From WHTK01 sp963711035 (GTDB lineage: Bacteria; Chloroflexota; Dehalococcoidia; DSTF01; WHTK01), in assembly GCA_963711035.1 (NCBI GenBank), contig CAVQCN010000003.1:1-64000 (forward strand): a DNA stretch of 64,000 nucleotides. The letters run 5' to 3'. This document shows positions 1 through 10,797 of the stretch, in pieces. The notes beneath the pieces were generated by a model. That model was not told the DNA's origin. It ran no database searches and saw nothing but the letters and a program-made list of their open reading frames with translations. Position 1 is the first letter of the stretch, and each line of letters begins with the position of its first letter. The position numbers and the translations under genes were made by a program.

Positions 1-10
1 TGCAGGCTGC

Positions 11-46
11 TAAAAAGGGGCGCACAATCATCGATCGTGCGCCCCT
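11..46 (-). terminator. Intrinsic terminator of the tRNA-Gly gene
   Basis: On the minus strand a 10-bp stem (AGGGGCGCAC with GTGCGCCCCT, arms 37-46 and 16-25, 11-nt loop) is followed directly by TTTTTA. It lies about 10 nt past the CCA end of the leftward tRNA gene, as expected for a factor-independent terminator. Confidence 0.88.
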
Positions 47-56
47 GATGGTTCGA

Positions 57-131
<75 letters not shown>

Positions 132-263
132 GCTCGCGTCCTCGAAGTATAGCGAACCCACCCGTCCTGTGGCCAGATCTTGGGCCGAATATACATATCG
201 GGAGGGCATGCTTTTGTCATTCAAACAGGCCGTTTGGAAATCGACCCCCCATTGGGGCGTTGC

Positions 264-269
264 TATAAT
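264..269 (+). promoter_or_regulatory. -10 box of the ppdK promoter
   Basis: A perfect TATAAT lies 74 nt upstream of the ppdK start, in the AT-richer divergent spacer shared with tRNA-Gly. No convincing -35 box is seen at the standard distance. This unit has a normal leader with an SD-like GACGAGG before the ATG. Confidence 0.6.
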
Positions 270-342
270 TTTCGGACTGGTCGAATAAACGCCGGTCGGA
301 TCATCGATCCCTTCATAGATCTTCTCAGACGAGGCAAACATC

Positions 343-3087
<2,745 letters not shown>

Positions 3088-3113
3088 GCTGTCCTGCCTA
3101 CGGCTCTAAAGAG

Positions 3114-3476
3114 TTACTTGCTGTCCCCCGCCTGAGGGATGATTTCGTCGATGGCGGCGATCAGCTGTTGTACGTCGCGGGTGGCGGTTTGCCAGAGCCG
3201 CCTGGCATCGATCTCGCCATACTCATGCGCCAACACGTTGCGCTGGCCGATGATGTCGCGCCAGGGAATTGCCGGATGCGCTGCCTGGAAGCCGGACGAA
3301 ACCCGCCGGGCAGCTTCGCCGATCAGCTCAATGGCGCGCTCGACGGCAAGACGGATGACTGAGTCGGGGCCGAAATCCTCAAATGATGCAGACTCGACGA
3401 TGGCAGCGGCACGAATGGCGCTGGCTCTCATATCCCAGAGATAGGAGAGGTCCCTTTCGTCAGGCGGCGTAGACAA
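3114..3476 (-). CDS. HepT-like RNase toxin (DUF86)
   Basis: This 120-residue helical protein belongs to the HepT (DUF86) family. The C-terminal half has the RNVLAHEY motif, the R-x4-H catalytic pattern of HEPN ribonucleases, with the Tyr that its cognate MntA modifies (family knowledge). It overlaps the 3' end of the upstream nucleotidyltransferase gene by 17 nt, so the two are probably translationally coupled, antitoxin first. It ends 26 bp from the convergent ppdK. Toxicity is inferred from the family and not shown by the sequence. Confidence 0.88.
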   Translation of the reverse strand: MSTPPDERDLSYLWDMRASAIRAAAIVESASFEDFGPDSVIRLAVERAIELIGEAARRVSSGFQAAHPAIPWRDIIGQRNVLAHEYGEIDARRLWQTATRDVQQLIAAIDEIIPQAGDSK

Positions 3477-3771
3477 CTGCCATGTCCCGCTCTATCGATG
3501 CGCGCCGATAGGGGTTGCGGACAGTGCCCTTCTCGATGAGATCGACGGGCCGCCCAAGTAGCTCTGCCAGCTCCCGCTGCATGTGTACCAGGTCCCACAG
3601 ACCAAGTGACGCCTCGTCCTGGAACTCAACCAACAGGTCTACATCTGAGTCTGGACGAAAATCACCGCGGGCGGCGGAACCAAAGAGCGATAGTTCCCTG
3701 ACACGCCAGCGTTCGCAAAAGGCTTTGAGCTCAGCCTGGGAAACGTCCAGATTGGGGTGAACATGCGTCAT
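3460..3771 (-). CDS. MntA-like antitoxin, minimal nucleotidyltransferase
   Basis: A 103-residue minimal nucleotidyltransferase with FGSAARGDFRPDSDVDLLVEF-type motifs: a GS loop followed by the DxD metal-binding pair. In characterised MntA/HepT modules this enzyme AMPylates the HepT Tyr and silences it. The ATG at 3771 is preferred over an in-frame upstream Met at 3846. It starts the conserved domain cleanly, and a TACATT -10 box ends 6 nt before it, so the mRNA would be leaderless. It lies directly upstream of hepT with a 17-nt overlap. Confidence 0.87.
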   Translation of the reverse strand: MTHVHPNLDVSQAELKAFCERWRVRELSLFGSAARGDFRPDSDVDLLVEFQDEASLGLWDLVHMQRELAELLGRPVDLIEKGTVRNPYRRASIERDMAVVYAA

Positions 3772-3777
3772 GCGCTC

Positions 3778-3783
3778 AATGTA
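3778..3783 (-). promoter_or_regulatory. -10 box for mntA-hepT, leaderless arrangement
   Basis: TACATT on the minus strand, with 6 nt between it and the ATG at 3771. No SD is present. One of nine genes in the window with this geometry. Confidence 0.5.
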
Positions 3784-3863
3784 CCGCAAGCGAGGCGCCG
3801 CGTGCGCATACGCCGCCGCTACTCTGGTGTGCCGTTGCCGTAACATGAGAGGAGGAGCAAGAC

Positions 3864-4067
3864 ATGAACAACCGGCGCGGCGTGTGGTACGTCCTCTCGA
3901 TGCTCAGCCTGCCGCTGCTGTTCCTGGCGCGCCTGGGCCACTTCGGTCCGCAGGCCCGCGACGAATCGGCGGTCGCAGCCGGCGACTGGGCCGCCTACGG
4001 CCGCGTACTGCTCACCGTGCTCGCGGTGATTGCGCTGGGTGTACGATTGGGGTTGTTATCGTGCTGA
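3864..4067 (+). CDS. Small two-segment membrane protein, function unknown
   Basis: A 67-residue product with two hydrophobic stretches (about residues 8-24 and 47-65) separated by a short charged/polar linker, so a small integral membrane protein is likely. A strong GAGGAGG SD lies about 8 nt before the ATG, which supports translation. I recognise no family. It is the last gene before a 590-nt gene-poor stretch. Confidence 0.55.
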   Translation: MNNRRGVWYVLSMLSLPLLFLARLGHFGPQARDESAVAAGDWAAYGRVLLTVLAVIALGVRLGLLSC

Positions 4068-4659
4068 TCGTAGGTTGCATCATTACCCACAGTCGATGCT
4101 CATAGTTGGCGGCTTAGCTAGTCCCTGTCTTGACAATCTTCTGGGCCAGGGATGCCAATTTGGCGGGTCTCGCCGCCAGCGCGAGTTCTGCGTTCCCCGG
4201 GTCCGGAGCTCAGGCTGCCTCTCATTGATTGGTGATCATCCGATTCTCTGGCCGCATCAGCTCGGGTTTCGCGCAGATGCACTACTCGTTTCAGCAGTTA
4301 GCCGTCCTCGCTCATTGCTCGAGTCCATCTATGGTTGCGCAGGTCTCAGCAGCGCTCGTCAGCAGTCTCGAGCTCGAATAGGCCTTCGATGTATTTGAAC
4401 GGCGGCCTTGCACCAGCTTTACGGGAAGCCCCTGCCACAATCAAGGCGACGTGGCGATGATTTCGGAACCTGTGAGCGACACTTCTCTAATTCTCGCCAA
4501 GTCTGCCTGGTGCACGCGAATAGGTCACTGCTTCTGCCTAGTGGAAGCCCGAGCTGAGGTCAAGACATCACCGTCGATAGTCCTAGCATGTGAAGCGAGC
4601 CGGACGTTCTCGGGCCGGTGCTCGACCCGATCGAGTCGGCGACGGCAGGCGCGCCCGTG
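4068..4659. other. Gene-poor interval, nothing recognised
   Basis: About 590 nt of visibly lower GC than the flanking genes. The open frames are short, lack SD sequences and resemble no known family. No terminator, riboswitch or repeat copy was recognised. It could be a decayed gene or an uncharacterised RNA locus. Confidence 0.5.
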
Positions 4660-5304
4660 CTACTCCACCGCCTCGATGCCGCTGAGGACGAGTTCGGCGG
4701 CGTCTTCTGCGCTCATGTCGTCCGTGTTCAGCGTCAGGTTGTAGAGCGACGACTCCTGCCAGTCGACGCTGTAGATGTGCCGGAAGAACTCATGCCGGCC
4801 GCGGTCGAAGTCCTTGATCCGCTTGGCGGCCTCGGCGGGCGGGATTTCGAGCTCGACGGCGAGGCGCCTGGCGCGCGCCTCTTCGGAGCCGTGCACCAGC
4901 ACCTTGAAGACGCCTTCCGCCTTGTGGCGCAGGATGACCTGTCCCGCGTGTCCCACGATGACGCAGCGGCCGCGGTTGGCCAGCTCCATCACGACGCGCT
5001 CGATGATCTGGCGATAGTCGGAGGAGGTCATCGTCAGCACCGCCGTGCTGGGCACCGAGCTGCCCGGCACCACCGTCTCGGAGAGAGAGCTGGCCTTGGC
5101 GAGGCGCTCCAGCATGCGTTCGACGAAGGTGGGCCAGCGTTCGGCGCTGGCCACCGTGTCGGGTGAGACGCCGGCCAATGCCGCGGCTTCGAGGATGATC
5201 TCGCGGTCCAGGTAGTTGAACCCCAGGCGGTCGGCCACGATACGGGCGATTGCGAGCCCGCCGGAACCTTCCTGCACTGCAAGCGTGACCACGGATACGG
5301 ACAT
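4660..5304 (-). CDS. Cytidylate kinase-like family protein
   Basis: A 214-residue protein of the cytidylate-kinase-like family that is distinct from Cmk, which is encoded at 17.5 kb. The N-terminus has the degenerate P-loop QEGSGGLAIARIVADRLG followed by NYLDREII, both typical of this family. The middle has a nucleotide-kinase-like core with a C(V/I)IVGHAG strand, and the C-terminal half is rich in Arg and acidic residues (lid-like). GGAGACGC precedes the ATG. The substrate is unknown; family members are annotated as kinases by fold only. Confidence 0.8.
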   Translation of the reverse strand: MSVSVVTLAVQEGSGGLAIARIVADRLGFNYLDREIILEAAALAGVSPDTVASAERWPTFVERMLERLAKASSLSETVVPGSSVPSTAVLTMTSSDYRQIIERVVMELANRGRCVIVGHAGQVILRHKAEGVFKVLVHGSEEARARRLAVELEIPPAEAAKRIKDFDRGRHEFFRHIYSVDWQESSLYNLTLNTDDMSAEDAAELVLSGIEAVE

Positions 5305-5462
5305 ATGCGTCTCCAGCCGGCTTCAGGTGCTTGCCGCACGTATTCTGCCGTATTCGCGTCGCGCTGTCGCTGGTCGAGGGCTCGTTGCCGACGATGCAGT
5401 GTGTTCTCCGTTGGCAGGCTAGCTCCTGGTTCGAGAGCCTCACCATGAGCGCCAGGGCTCTC

Positions 5463-5518
5463 GCTCGTCCTGTCCGAAGGACTCCGGACTGCTGCGGAGA
5501 GGCGCTCGAAGGACGAGC
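5463..5518. repeat. Nested inverted repeat between two leftward genes
   Basis: GCTCGTCCT (5463-5471) pairs with AGGACGAGC (5510-5518), and inside it CTCCG pairs with CGGAG. It lies between the MFS gene end (5559) and the kinase-like gene start (5304). It could be a transcript-end hairpin for the leftward MFS gene, but no U-tract follows. Confidence 0.45.
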
Positions 5519-5558
5519 CAGCGGATCGTCTGGCTTGACGCGGCGCGTCCCGGGTGCG

Positions 5559-6890
5559 CTACGGCAGCGGGGCCGTGTCCGAATGAACGGCGAGCTCGGG
5601 GGCGCTGATGGACCCGGCGATGGCCAGCGCCACGAGCGCGGCGGCGACGGCCCCGAGGAAGGCCTCGACGGGCAGGACGTCGAGGATGGCGCCGGCGAGA
5701 AAGGTCGGCAGCAGGGCGGCGATGCTGCCCAGCGCCGACTGCGTGGCGAAGACCTGGGCGATGAGGGCGGGCCGCACGCGTTTGTAGACCTCGGCGCGCG
5801 CCGAGACCTGCACCAGGCTTATGCCGAGGCCGGCCCACGGCAGGATGACGACCGTCATGATCACCTGGCGCGAGAGGCCGGTGAAGCTACGCAAGGAATC
5901 GAGAAAGCCGACGTGGTTCGTAACGAAGAGAGAGATCGGGTCGATGAAGGGCAGCGCGATCAGCACCAGCGTGAACATGCAGTAGCCGACCACCGCCAGG
6001 GTGCGTCCGCTGATGAAGGCGAGCAGCGGCGGCGCCAGCAGCAGCCCGATGCCGATGCCCAGCGCTGCGGGCGACGCGATGTAGACGGCGTACTCGGAGC
6101 CGGCGTTGAGCGAGTCCTCGATGAACTTGGGCGCTGCGACCACCACCATCATCGTGCCGGTGTCGAGCAGGATGCGCAGGATTGTGATGCGGACCAGGTC
6201 GTCGTCGCCGCGGATGGCGCGATAACCTTGCGGCAGGGAGCTCCACCAGCCGGTCTGCCGCCGCTGGGGACGGCCGGCCGGACTGAGGCGCGGGATGATG
6301 GCGTAGAAGACGGTGCTCGTCACCAGCAACCCGCCGACCAGGTAGAAGAGGCCGTCGCGGCCCAGGAACTTCACGGCGATCGGCGCCACGGCCCCGGCGC
6401 CCAGGAGCTGTGCGGCCAACGACAGCGCCTGCAGCATCGAGGTCGCGGAGGCGATCTGGTGCGGCGGCGCGACGGCGGGCAGGGCGGCGTTCTCCGCCGG
6501 CGTGAAGAACTGGTAGGCGGTCCAGGCCACGAAGGTCAGGATCAACACCGCGCCGACACCCAGGCTGAAGTCGATGAACAGCCAGACGATGGCGATACGC
6601 CAGACCATCGTCGCCAGCAGCACCGTCTTCTTGGGCAGTGCGTCGGCGACGAGGCCGCCCGGCAGGCTGAGCAGCACGGACGGCAGCACGGAGGCGAGGA
6701 CGAAGGCGCTCGTTGCCAGGTACGACTTCTGGTCGGCGATGACGGTGATGAAGAGGCCGTAGATTAGCGCGTTCTGCGCCACGAGCTGCAGGAACTTCGC
6801 CGTCGCGAAGCGTACGAAGCGCCGGTCGGCGAGCAGGCGCTCCAGGGGCTGATCGGGCGGGTTGGCGTCGACCGGCCGGTCGGGTTGCAC
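5559..6890 (-). CDS. MFS transporter
   Basis: A 443-residue, strongly hydrophobic protein with about twelve membrane segments. It shows the MFS arrangement with a cytoplasmic loop after TM2 (GGLVADALPKKTVLL, the degenerate motif A). A GTG start at 6890 is chosen because GGAGG lies 7 nt upstream. It most resembles the MFS_3/effector-exporter style of transporters. The substrate cannot be told. No regulator is adjacent. Confidence 0.85.
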   Translation of the reverse strand: MQPDRPVDANPPDQPLERLLADRRFVRFATAKFLQLVAQNALIYGLFITVIADQKSYLATSAFVLASVLPSVLLSLPGGLVADALPKKTVLLATMVWRIAIVWLFIDFSLGVGAVLILTFVAWTAYQFFTPAENAALPAVAPPHQIASATSMLQALSLAAQLLGAGAVAPIAVKFLGRDGLFYLVGGLLVTSTVFYAIIPRLSPAGRPQRRQTGWWSSLPQGYRAIRGDDDLVRITILRILLDTGTMMVVVAAPKFIEDSLNAGSEYAVYIASPAALGIGIGLLLAPPLLAFISGRTLAVVGYCMFTLVLIALPFIDPISLFVTNHVGFLDSLRSFTGLSRQVIMTVVILPWAGLGISLVQVSARAEVYKRVRPALIAQVFATQSALGSIAALLPTFLAGAILDVLPVEAFLGAVAAALVALAIAGSISAPELAVHSDTAPLP

Positions 6891-7313
6891 GAGGTAGCCT
6901 CCGAGGTGTGGTGCCGGGTATCGCCCCTGCGGGCCATGATACCTGTTGCATCAAACGGTCCGGGAGTTCGCCGGTCTCGACGGAGGTTGTCGGATGGCAG
7001 ACGGTCCGGCTTATCGCAGACGGACTGTGTGCCGGAGGAGATCCTTCGCCTGGTGGCTCAGGATGACAGTGGGAGGAAGCACCCTCGCCGCGCCTGTCAT
7101 TCTGAGCGGAGCGAAGAATCTCCCCCGGCGGACGGCGCGGCGTCTCAGGGGACTCGTTATTGCGGTCGCCGCCGCGCTTATGGCCTAGCCGAAGACGCGC
7201 GGCCGGTCTACGCTATGGCCATCGGCAGAGAGGCCCTGATCGTGGATTCGATCAGGCCGCGCGGCGGGCAGCCATCGAGCGGCCGCGCACAGCAGTAGAA
7301 AGGCAACACGACT
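6891..7313. other. Intergenic spacer with repeat copy and hairpin
   Basis: A divergent spacer between the MFS gene and the aldolase operon. It holds the repeat pair at 7038-7122 and a hairpin at 7232-7258 (GGCC-TGATCG with CGATCA-GGCC). The hairpin sits in the aldolase leader and could be regulatory. No known riboswitch consensus was recognised. Confidence 0.5.
7038..7122. repeat. Copy A of the GTCATTC inverted-repeat family
   Basis: The right arm at 7095-7122 (TGTCATTCTGAGCG, then GAAGAATCTC) is inverted relative to a diverged left arm at 7038-7068 (GAGATCCTTCG, then GATGACA). Sequence after the right arm (GGCGTCTCAGGGGACTCGTTA) matches the interior of copies D and E. Confidence 0.75.
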
Positions 7314-8093
7314 ATGCGACCTAACACGGTGATGCAGAAGTGGCGGGAGGGCAAGGCCACAATCGGCGGCTGGCTGGGCATCCCGGCCAGCACGACGGCA
7401 GAGACGATGGCGCACCAGGGTTTCGACTGGCTCTGCGTCGACACGCAGCACGGCCTCATCGACTACACGACCGCGCTACCGATGCTGCAGGCGATCTCGA
7501 CAACGGACACGATGCCCTTCGTCCGCGTGCCCTGGAACGAGCCCTCGATCATCATGAAGTACCTCGACGCGGGCGCCTACGGCATTATCGTCCCCATGAT
7601 CGAGACCAAGGAAGACGCCGAGCGCGTGGTCTGGGCCTCCCGCTACCCGCCCAAGGGCATGCGCAGCGCCGGTCCGGCTCGCGCCGTGGTCTACGCCGGC
7701 GCCGACTACATGCAACACTCGAATGAAGAGATCGCGATGATAGTGATGATCGAGACACCGAAGGCGCTGGAGAATCTCGATGCGATCGCCAGCGTGGAGG
7801 GTATCGACGCTCTCTTCATCGGCCCGTCCGACCTGAGCCAGGCCCTCGGCCTCGGCCCGCGCTACGACGCCGACAACCCAAAGCACGCCGCGGCGGTGAC
7901 CCGCGTGCGCGAGACGGCCGTGAAGCACGGCAAGGTCCCCGGCGTCTTCACCTCCGGCAATGTGCTGACCAACCGTTACCTCAAGGAAGGTTTCAAGATG
8001 GTCATGCTGACCTCGGACGGTGTCGGCATTGGCGCCAACGCCCGCGCCGAGCTCGGCGCTATCGCCGACACGCTGAAGGAGGTCAACGGCTAG
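7314..8093 (+). CDS. HpcH/HpaI family class II aldolase
   Basis: A 259-residue TIM-barrel enzyme of the HpcH/HpaI (2-keto-3-deoxy-acid) aldolase family. These cleave hydroxy-oxo-acids to pyruvate plus an aldehyde using a divalent metal. Visible family signatures are DTQHG with the catalytic His (about residue 46), the metal-binding Glu in MIETPKALENLDAI, and the metal Asp in FIGPSDLS. The gene is followed 2 nt later by a malate/lactate-type dehydrogenase, so the pair probably forms a small catabolic operon. The exact substrate is not determinable; HpaI, GarL and YfaU-type specificities are all possible. Confidence 0.9.
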   Translation: MRPNTVMQKWREGKATIGGWLGIPASTTAETMAHQGFDWLCVDTQHGLIDYTTALPMLQAISTTDTMPFVRVPWNEPSIIMKYLDAGAYGIIVPMIETKEDAERVVWASRYPPKGMRSAGPARAVVYAGADYMQHSNEEIAMIVMIETPKALENLDAIASVEGIDALFIGPSDLSQALGLGPRYDADNPKHAAAVTRVRETAVKHGKVPGVFTSGNVLTNRYLKEGFKMVMLTSDGVGIGANARAELGAIADTLKEVNG

Positions 8094-8095
8094 CC

Positions 8096-9163
8096 ATGAT
8101 GCAGGAAGTCGACATCCGGGTTGACGCCGAGAAGCTGCGGCGCCTTGGTATCCGCGCTCTGACGAAGGTGGGCGTGCAGGAGGAGCACGCCGAGATGGCG
8201 GTCGAAATCCTGCTGCGCGCCGACCAGCGCGGCATCGAGTCGCACGGTTTCGCCCGCTTCGTCGACTACTACGTCATGCGTTCTCGCGACGGCGAGAACA
8301 ACCTGAACCCGCAGATCAAGGTGCTGCACGAGGCTCCTTCGGCCGCCTCGCTGGATGGCGACCACGCCCTGGGCTTCGTGCCGGGCACGATCGCCATGCG
8401 CATGGCGATCGAGAAGGCGCGTAACACCGGCATCGGCATGGTGTCGGTGCGCAACAGCACCCACTACGGCGCCGCATCGCCTTACGCGCTGATGGCGCTG
8501 GAGCACGACATGATCGGCATCTCGATGACCACCGGGGGGCGCTACGTGGCGCCTCCCGGTGGCGCATCGCGCACCTACGGTCTCAACGCGCTGTCCTACG
8601 CTGCGCCGAGCCGGCCGCCCGAGGCGCCGTTCTGCCTCGACATGGCGGCATCGGTCGTCGCTGCAGGCAAGTTCGAGATCGCCCGGCGTCGCGGCAAGAT
8701 GGTGCCAGACGGTTGGGGCATGGAGCCGGACGGCACGCCCATTCACGACGCGAACCGTCTCTGGGAGGCCAACGGCGTCATTCATCCCCTGGGCGGCGAC
8801 GTGCTGCACGGCGGCTGGAAGGGCTTCGGTCTCTCGATCATGGTGGACATGTTCACGGGCATGCTGAGCGACAGCACGACCAGCGCCACCATGCCTCCGC
8901 GCGGCGCCAACCACTTCCTCGGCGCCATGCGCATCGACGCCTTCACGTCCGTCGAGGCGTTTCACGACCAGATGGACGCTATGAAGGCGAAGATGCGTGA
9001 GGCCGACCGCCTGCCAAGCGCGGGACCGCTCACTTTCCCCGGCGAGCCCGAGGCCGCGATGGAAGAGGACTGCCGCCGCAACGGCGTGCCTTACCACCCC
9101 TCGGTCGTCGAGGGGATCAAGAAGATGTGCGCCGAAATCGGCATCGAGTACGACCTGGAGTAG
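8096..9163 (+). CDS. Ldh_2 family malate/L-lactate-type dehydrogenase
   Basis: A 355-residue NAD(P)-dependent oxidoreductase of the Ldh_2 family (malate, L-sulfolactate, ureidoglycolate and similar 2-hydroxyacids). This fold is unrelated to classical LDH. Family motifs include RGIESHGFARF near residue 45, NSTHYGAASPYA with the catalytic His near residue 122, and a long C-terminal FGLSIMVDMF helix. It starts 2 nt after the aldolase stop, in the same operon. It may reduce or oxidise the 2-oxo acid made or used by the aldolase; that pairing is inference. Confidence 0.88.
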   Translation: MMQEVDIRVDAEKLRRLGIRALTKVGVQEEHAEMAVEILLRADQRGIESHGFARFVDYYVMRSRDGENNLNPQIKVLHEAPSAASLDGDHALGFVPGTIAMRMAIEKARNTGIGMVSVRNSTHYGAASPYALMALEHDMIGISMTTGGRYVAPPGGASRTYGLNALSYAAPSRPPEAPFCLDMAASVVAAGKFEIARRRGKMVPDGWGMEPDGTPIHDANRLWEANGVIHPLGGDVLHGGWKGFGLSIMVDMFTGMLSDSTTSATMPPRGANHFLGAMRIDAFTSVEAFHDQMDAMKAKMREADRLPSAGPLTFPGEPEAAMEEDCRRNGVPYHPSVVEGIKKMCAEIGIEYDLE

Positions 9164-9210
9164 CGCAAGGGGCCCTGAGGCTTGAAAGCCCAGCTTTGAC
9201 GCACCACGTC

Positions 9211-9241
9211 GTGACCCTCGCTCAGGATGAGCGAGGGTCAC
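9211..9241. repeat. Perfect 13-bp-arm palindrome after the Ldh_2 gene
   Basis: GTGACCCTCGCTC and GAGCGAGGGTCAC flank a 5-nt loop (AGGAT). The palindrome sits 48 nt past the dehydrogenase stop and directly abuts repeat copy B. It may form the 3' end hairpin of the operon mRNA, but there is no clear U-run. Confidence 0.6.
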
Positions 9242-9349
9242 TGTCATTCTGAGCTGACTGGCGAAGAATCTCCCTCGGCAGGCGCCACGCAATGAGATAC
9301 GGGGCATGTTTGTACAGGGGCCAGATTCCTCCCGCTGGTCGGAATGACA
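9242..9349. repeat. Copy B of the GTCATTC inverted-repeat family
   Basis: A 108-bp element beginning TGTCATTC and ending GAATGACA. The left arm continues TGAGC, then GCGAAGAATCTCCC. The right arm is AGATTCCTCCCGCTGGTC. It fills the convergent space between the Ldh_2 gene and the rRNA methyltransferase gene. Confidence 0.8.
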
Positions 9350-9377
9350 ACGTGGCGTCTAGGTCACAGCGCAAGGA

Positions 9378-10172
9378 TTATTTCTGCTGCTGCCGCTGGA
9401 TCTCGTACAAGACGAGAGCCGTGGCGATCGAGAGGTTCAGCGACTCTACATAACCAGCCATCGGTATGCGGACGAGGGCGTCGCAGAGGGCGATCTGCTC
9501 CGGCGAGATGCCGATGCGCTCGTTGCCGCCCAGTAGCAACACCGGCCGCGATGCGTAATCGGGCTCGCGGTAGTCGACGTCGCCGTCGGGCGAGGTGCCG
9601 ACGATGAGGCAGCCCGATTGGCGCGCCCAGGCGAAGAAGTCGTCCTGCCTGGTCTGCACGATGCGCTGGCTGAAAATGGCGCCGAGGGTGCCGCGCACCG
9701 CGACTGGGTGGTACGGGTCGGTCGACTGGCCGGAGAGGATGACGCCGTCGCCGCCGATGGCGTCGCAGCAGCGAATGATCGTGCCCAGGTTGCCGGGATG
9801 CTGGATGTCGTGCAGCGCCACCCAGCAGCGCCGGCCGCTGGTCTGCGGGGTCAGCGTCTCCCATCGCTGCTGCACGACGGCGCCGATCGCCTGGCCTTCC
9901 TCGCGGAAGGAGACGGAGTCGAAGACATCCGGCGACACGTCGATGACCGGCACCTGACGCTGTGCCATCGCGTCGGCAATCGCTTGTTCGGCCGGTGAGA
10001 TGCGATCCGGGCAGAAGAGCACCTGCTCGACCTCGGCGCCGTAGTCGAGGGCTGCCTGCAACAGGCGGGCGCCCTCGGCGAAGAAGACGCGGCCGGCGTC
10101 GCGGTCGCGGCGGTTGCGCAAGGCGCGGATCGCCTTGATCTGGGGGTTGGCGCGACTGGTGATCAGGGACAC
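9378..10172 (-). CDS. TrmH/SpoU family RNA 2'-O-ribose methyltransferase
   Basis: A 264-residue SPOUT methyltransferase with the RlmB/TsnR architecture. The N-terminal substrate-binding domain has NPQIKAIRALRNRRDRDAG and FFAEGARLL. The C-terminal knotted SAM domain carries HDIQHPGNLGTIIRCCDAIG, LLLGNERIGIS and IPMAGYVESLNLSIATA. These are the three SPOUT motifs with the Asn, Glu and Ser/Asn residues that bind SAM. It likely 2'-O-methylates an rRNA nucleotide; the site is unknown. The GTG start is supported by AAGGA 7 nt upstream. Confidence 0.92.
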   Translation of the reverse strand: MSLITSRANPQIKAIRALRNRRDRDAGRVFFAEGARLLQAALDYGAEVEQVLFCPDRISPAEQAIADAMAQRQVPVIDVSPDVFDSVSFREEGQAIGAVVQQRWETLTPQTSGRRCWVALHDIQHPGNLGTIIRCCDAIGGDGVILSGQSTDPYHPVAVRGTLGAIFSQRIVQTRQDDFFAWARQSGCLIVGTSPDGDVDYREPDYASRPVLLLGGNERIGISPEQIALCDALVRIPMAGYVESLNLSIATALVLYEIQRQQQK

Positions 10173-10222
10173 GTGGCGTCCTTCGCTGCACTGGCAGCCC
10201 CGGAGTTGCCGAGGCTCTGACC

Positions 10223-10228
10223 TATACT
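10223..10228 (+). promoter_or_regulatory. -10 box for the HEALH protein gene
   Basis: TATACT with 8 nt between it and the ATG at 10237, and no SD. Transcription would begin at or within 1-2 nt of the start codon, so the mRNA is probably leaderless. Confidence 0.6.
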
Positions 10229-10236
10229 AGCTGCGC

Positions 10237-10620
10237 ATGCAGGCCGGGGCGACCGAAGCGGACAAACGGCAGTGGGCGGCGTCGCTGCTGGCCTCGGAGC
10301 TGGAGCGGCTGGGTCGCGGCGACCTGCCCTGCGTCCTCTGCTTCAGCGACGCTTCGTGGCGCGAGGCGATGGCGTCGCTCAAGTGCCCCGCCTATATCGC
10401 CCGCCTGGCCTCGCCGACGACGCGACGCAGCACGCGCGGCAAGCTGGGTATGGCAACGATCTGCCATTTGCGCCACGACCACCCCGGCGTCGTCTACATC
10501 CGTACGCGCGGTCGCGACTGGCCGGCCGTCGCCGAGACGGTGCGCCACGAGGCGCTGCACCTGGCGCGACCCAGCTACAGCCACCGTCAGATTGACGCGG
10601 AGCTACGCCACCGGAGCTAG
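10237..10620 (+). CDS. Small protein with a zinc-peptidase-like HEALH motif
   Basis: A 127-residue soluble protein I cannot assign to a named family. Residues about 103-117 read AETVRHEALHLARPSY, which contains an HExxH zinc-metallopeptidase-like motif with preceding Arg/Val residues, as in SprT- or Zn-protease helices. The upstream part has two Cys (CVLC near residue 32). No signal peptide or membrane segment is seen. A precisely placed -10 box supports expression. Function as a peptidase is inference from one motif. Confidence 0.65.
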   Translation: MQAGATEADKRQWAASLLASELERLGRGDLPCVLCFSDASWREAMASLKCPAYIARLASPTTRRSTRGKLGMATICHLRHDHPGVVYIRTRGRDWPAVAETVRHEALHLARPSYSHRQIDAELRHRS

Positions 10621-10636
10621 GCGACAGGCCGCGGGC

Positions 10637-10742
10637 TCATCCTTCGGGGGCCGTCAGGCCGGCCGACCTTCGGCCCAGGATGAGCGGGAATCGCGCGGCC
10701 TCGGCTGCCAGGGCCAGATTCCTCCCTGCGATCGGAATGACA
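10637..10742. repeat. Copy C of the GTCATTC inverted-repeat family
   Basis: The right end GGCCAGATTCCTCCCTGCG, then GGAATGACA, is nearly identical to the right end of copy B. The left half instead contains a CTCATCCT...AGGATGAG inverted repeat (10637-10684), so this copy looks composite or rearranged. It lies between the HEALH gene and the convergent YHS gene. Confidence 0.6.
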
Positions 10743-10797
10743 CTCGGAGGGACCGCACGGAGCCGAGGCATTCATGCCTCGGAATACCGGTGTTCGT

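Noticed and set aside
4068..4659. Possible gene in the 590-nt interval
   Set aside because: The frames are short, without SD or family resemblance, and none is convincing on either strand.
5331..6767. A 478-codon plus-strand open frame
   Set aside because: It lies antisense to the MFS transporter, has the Arg/Gly/Asp-rich composition of a GC-rich shadow frame, and no recognisable domain.
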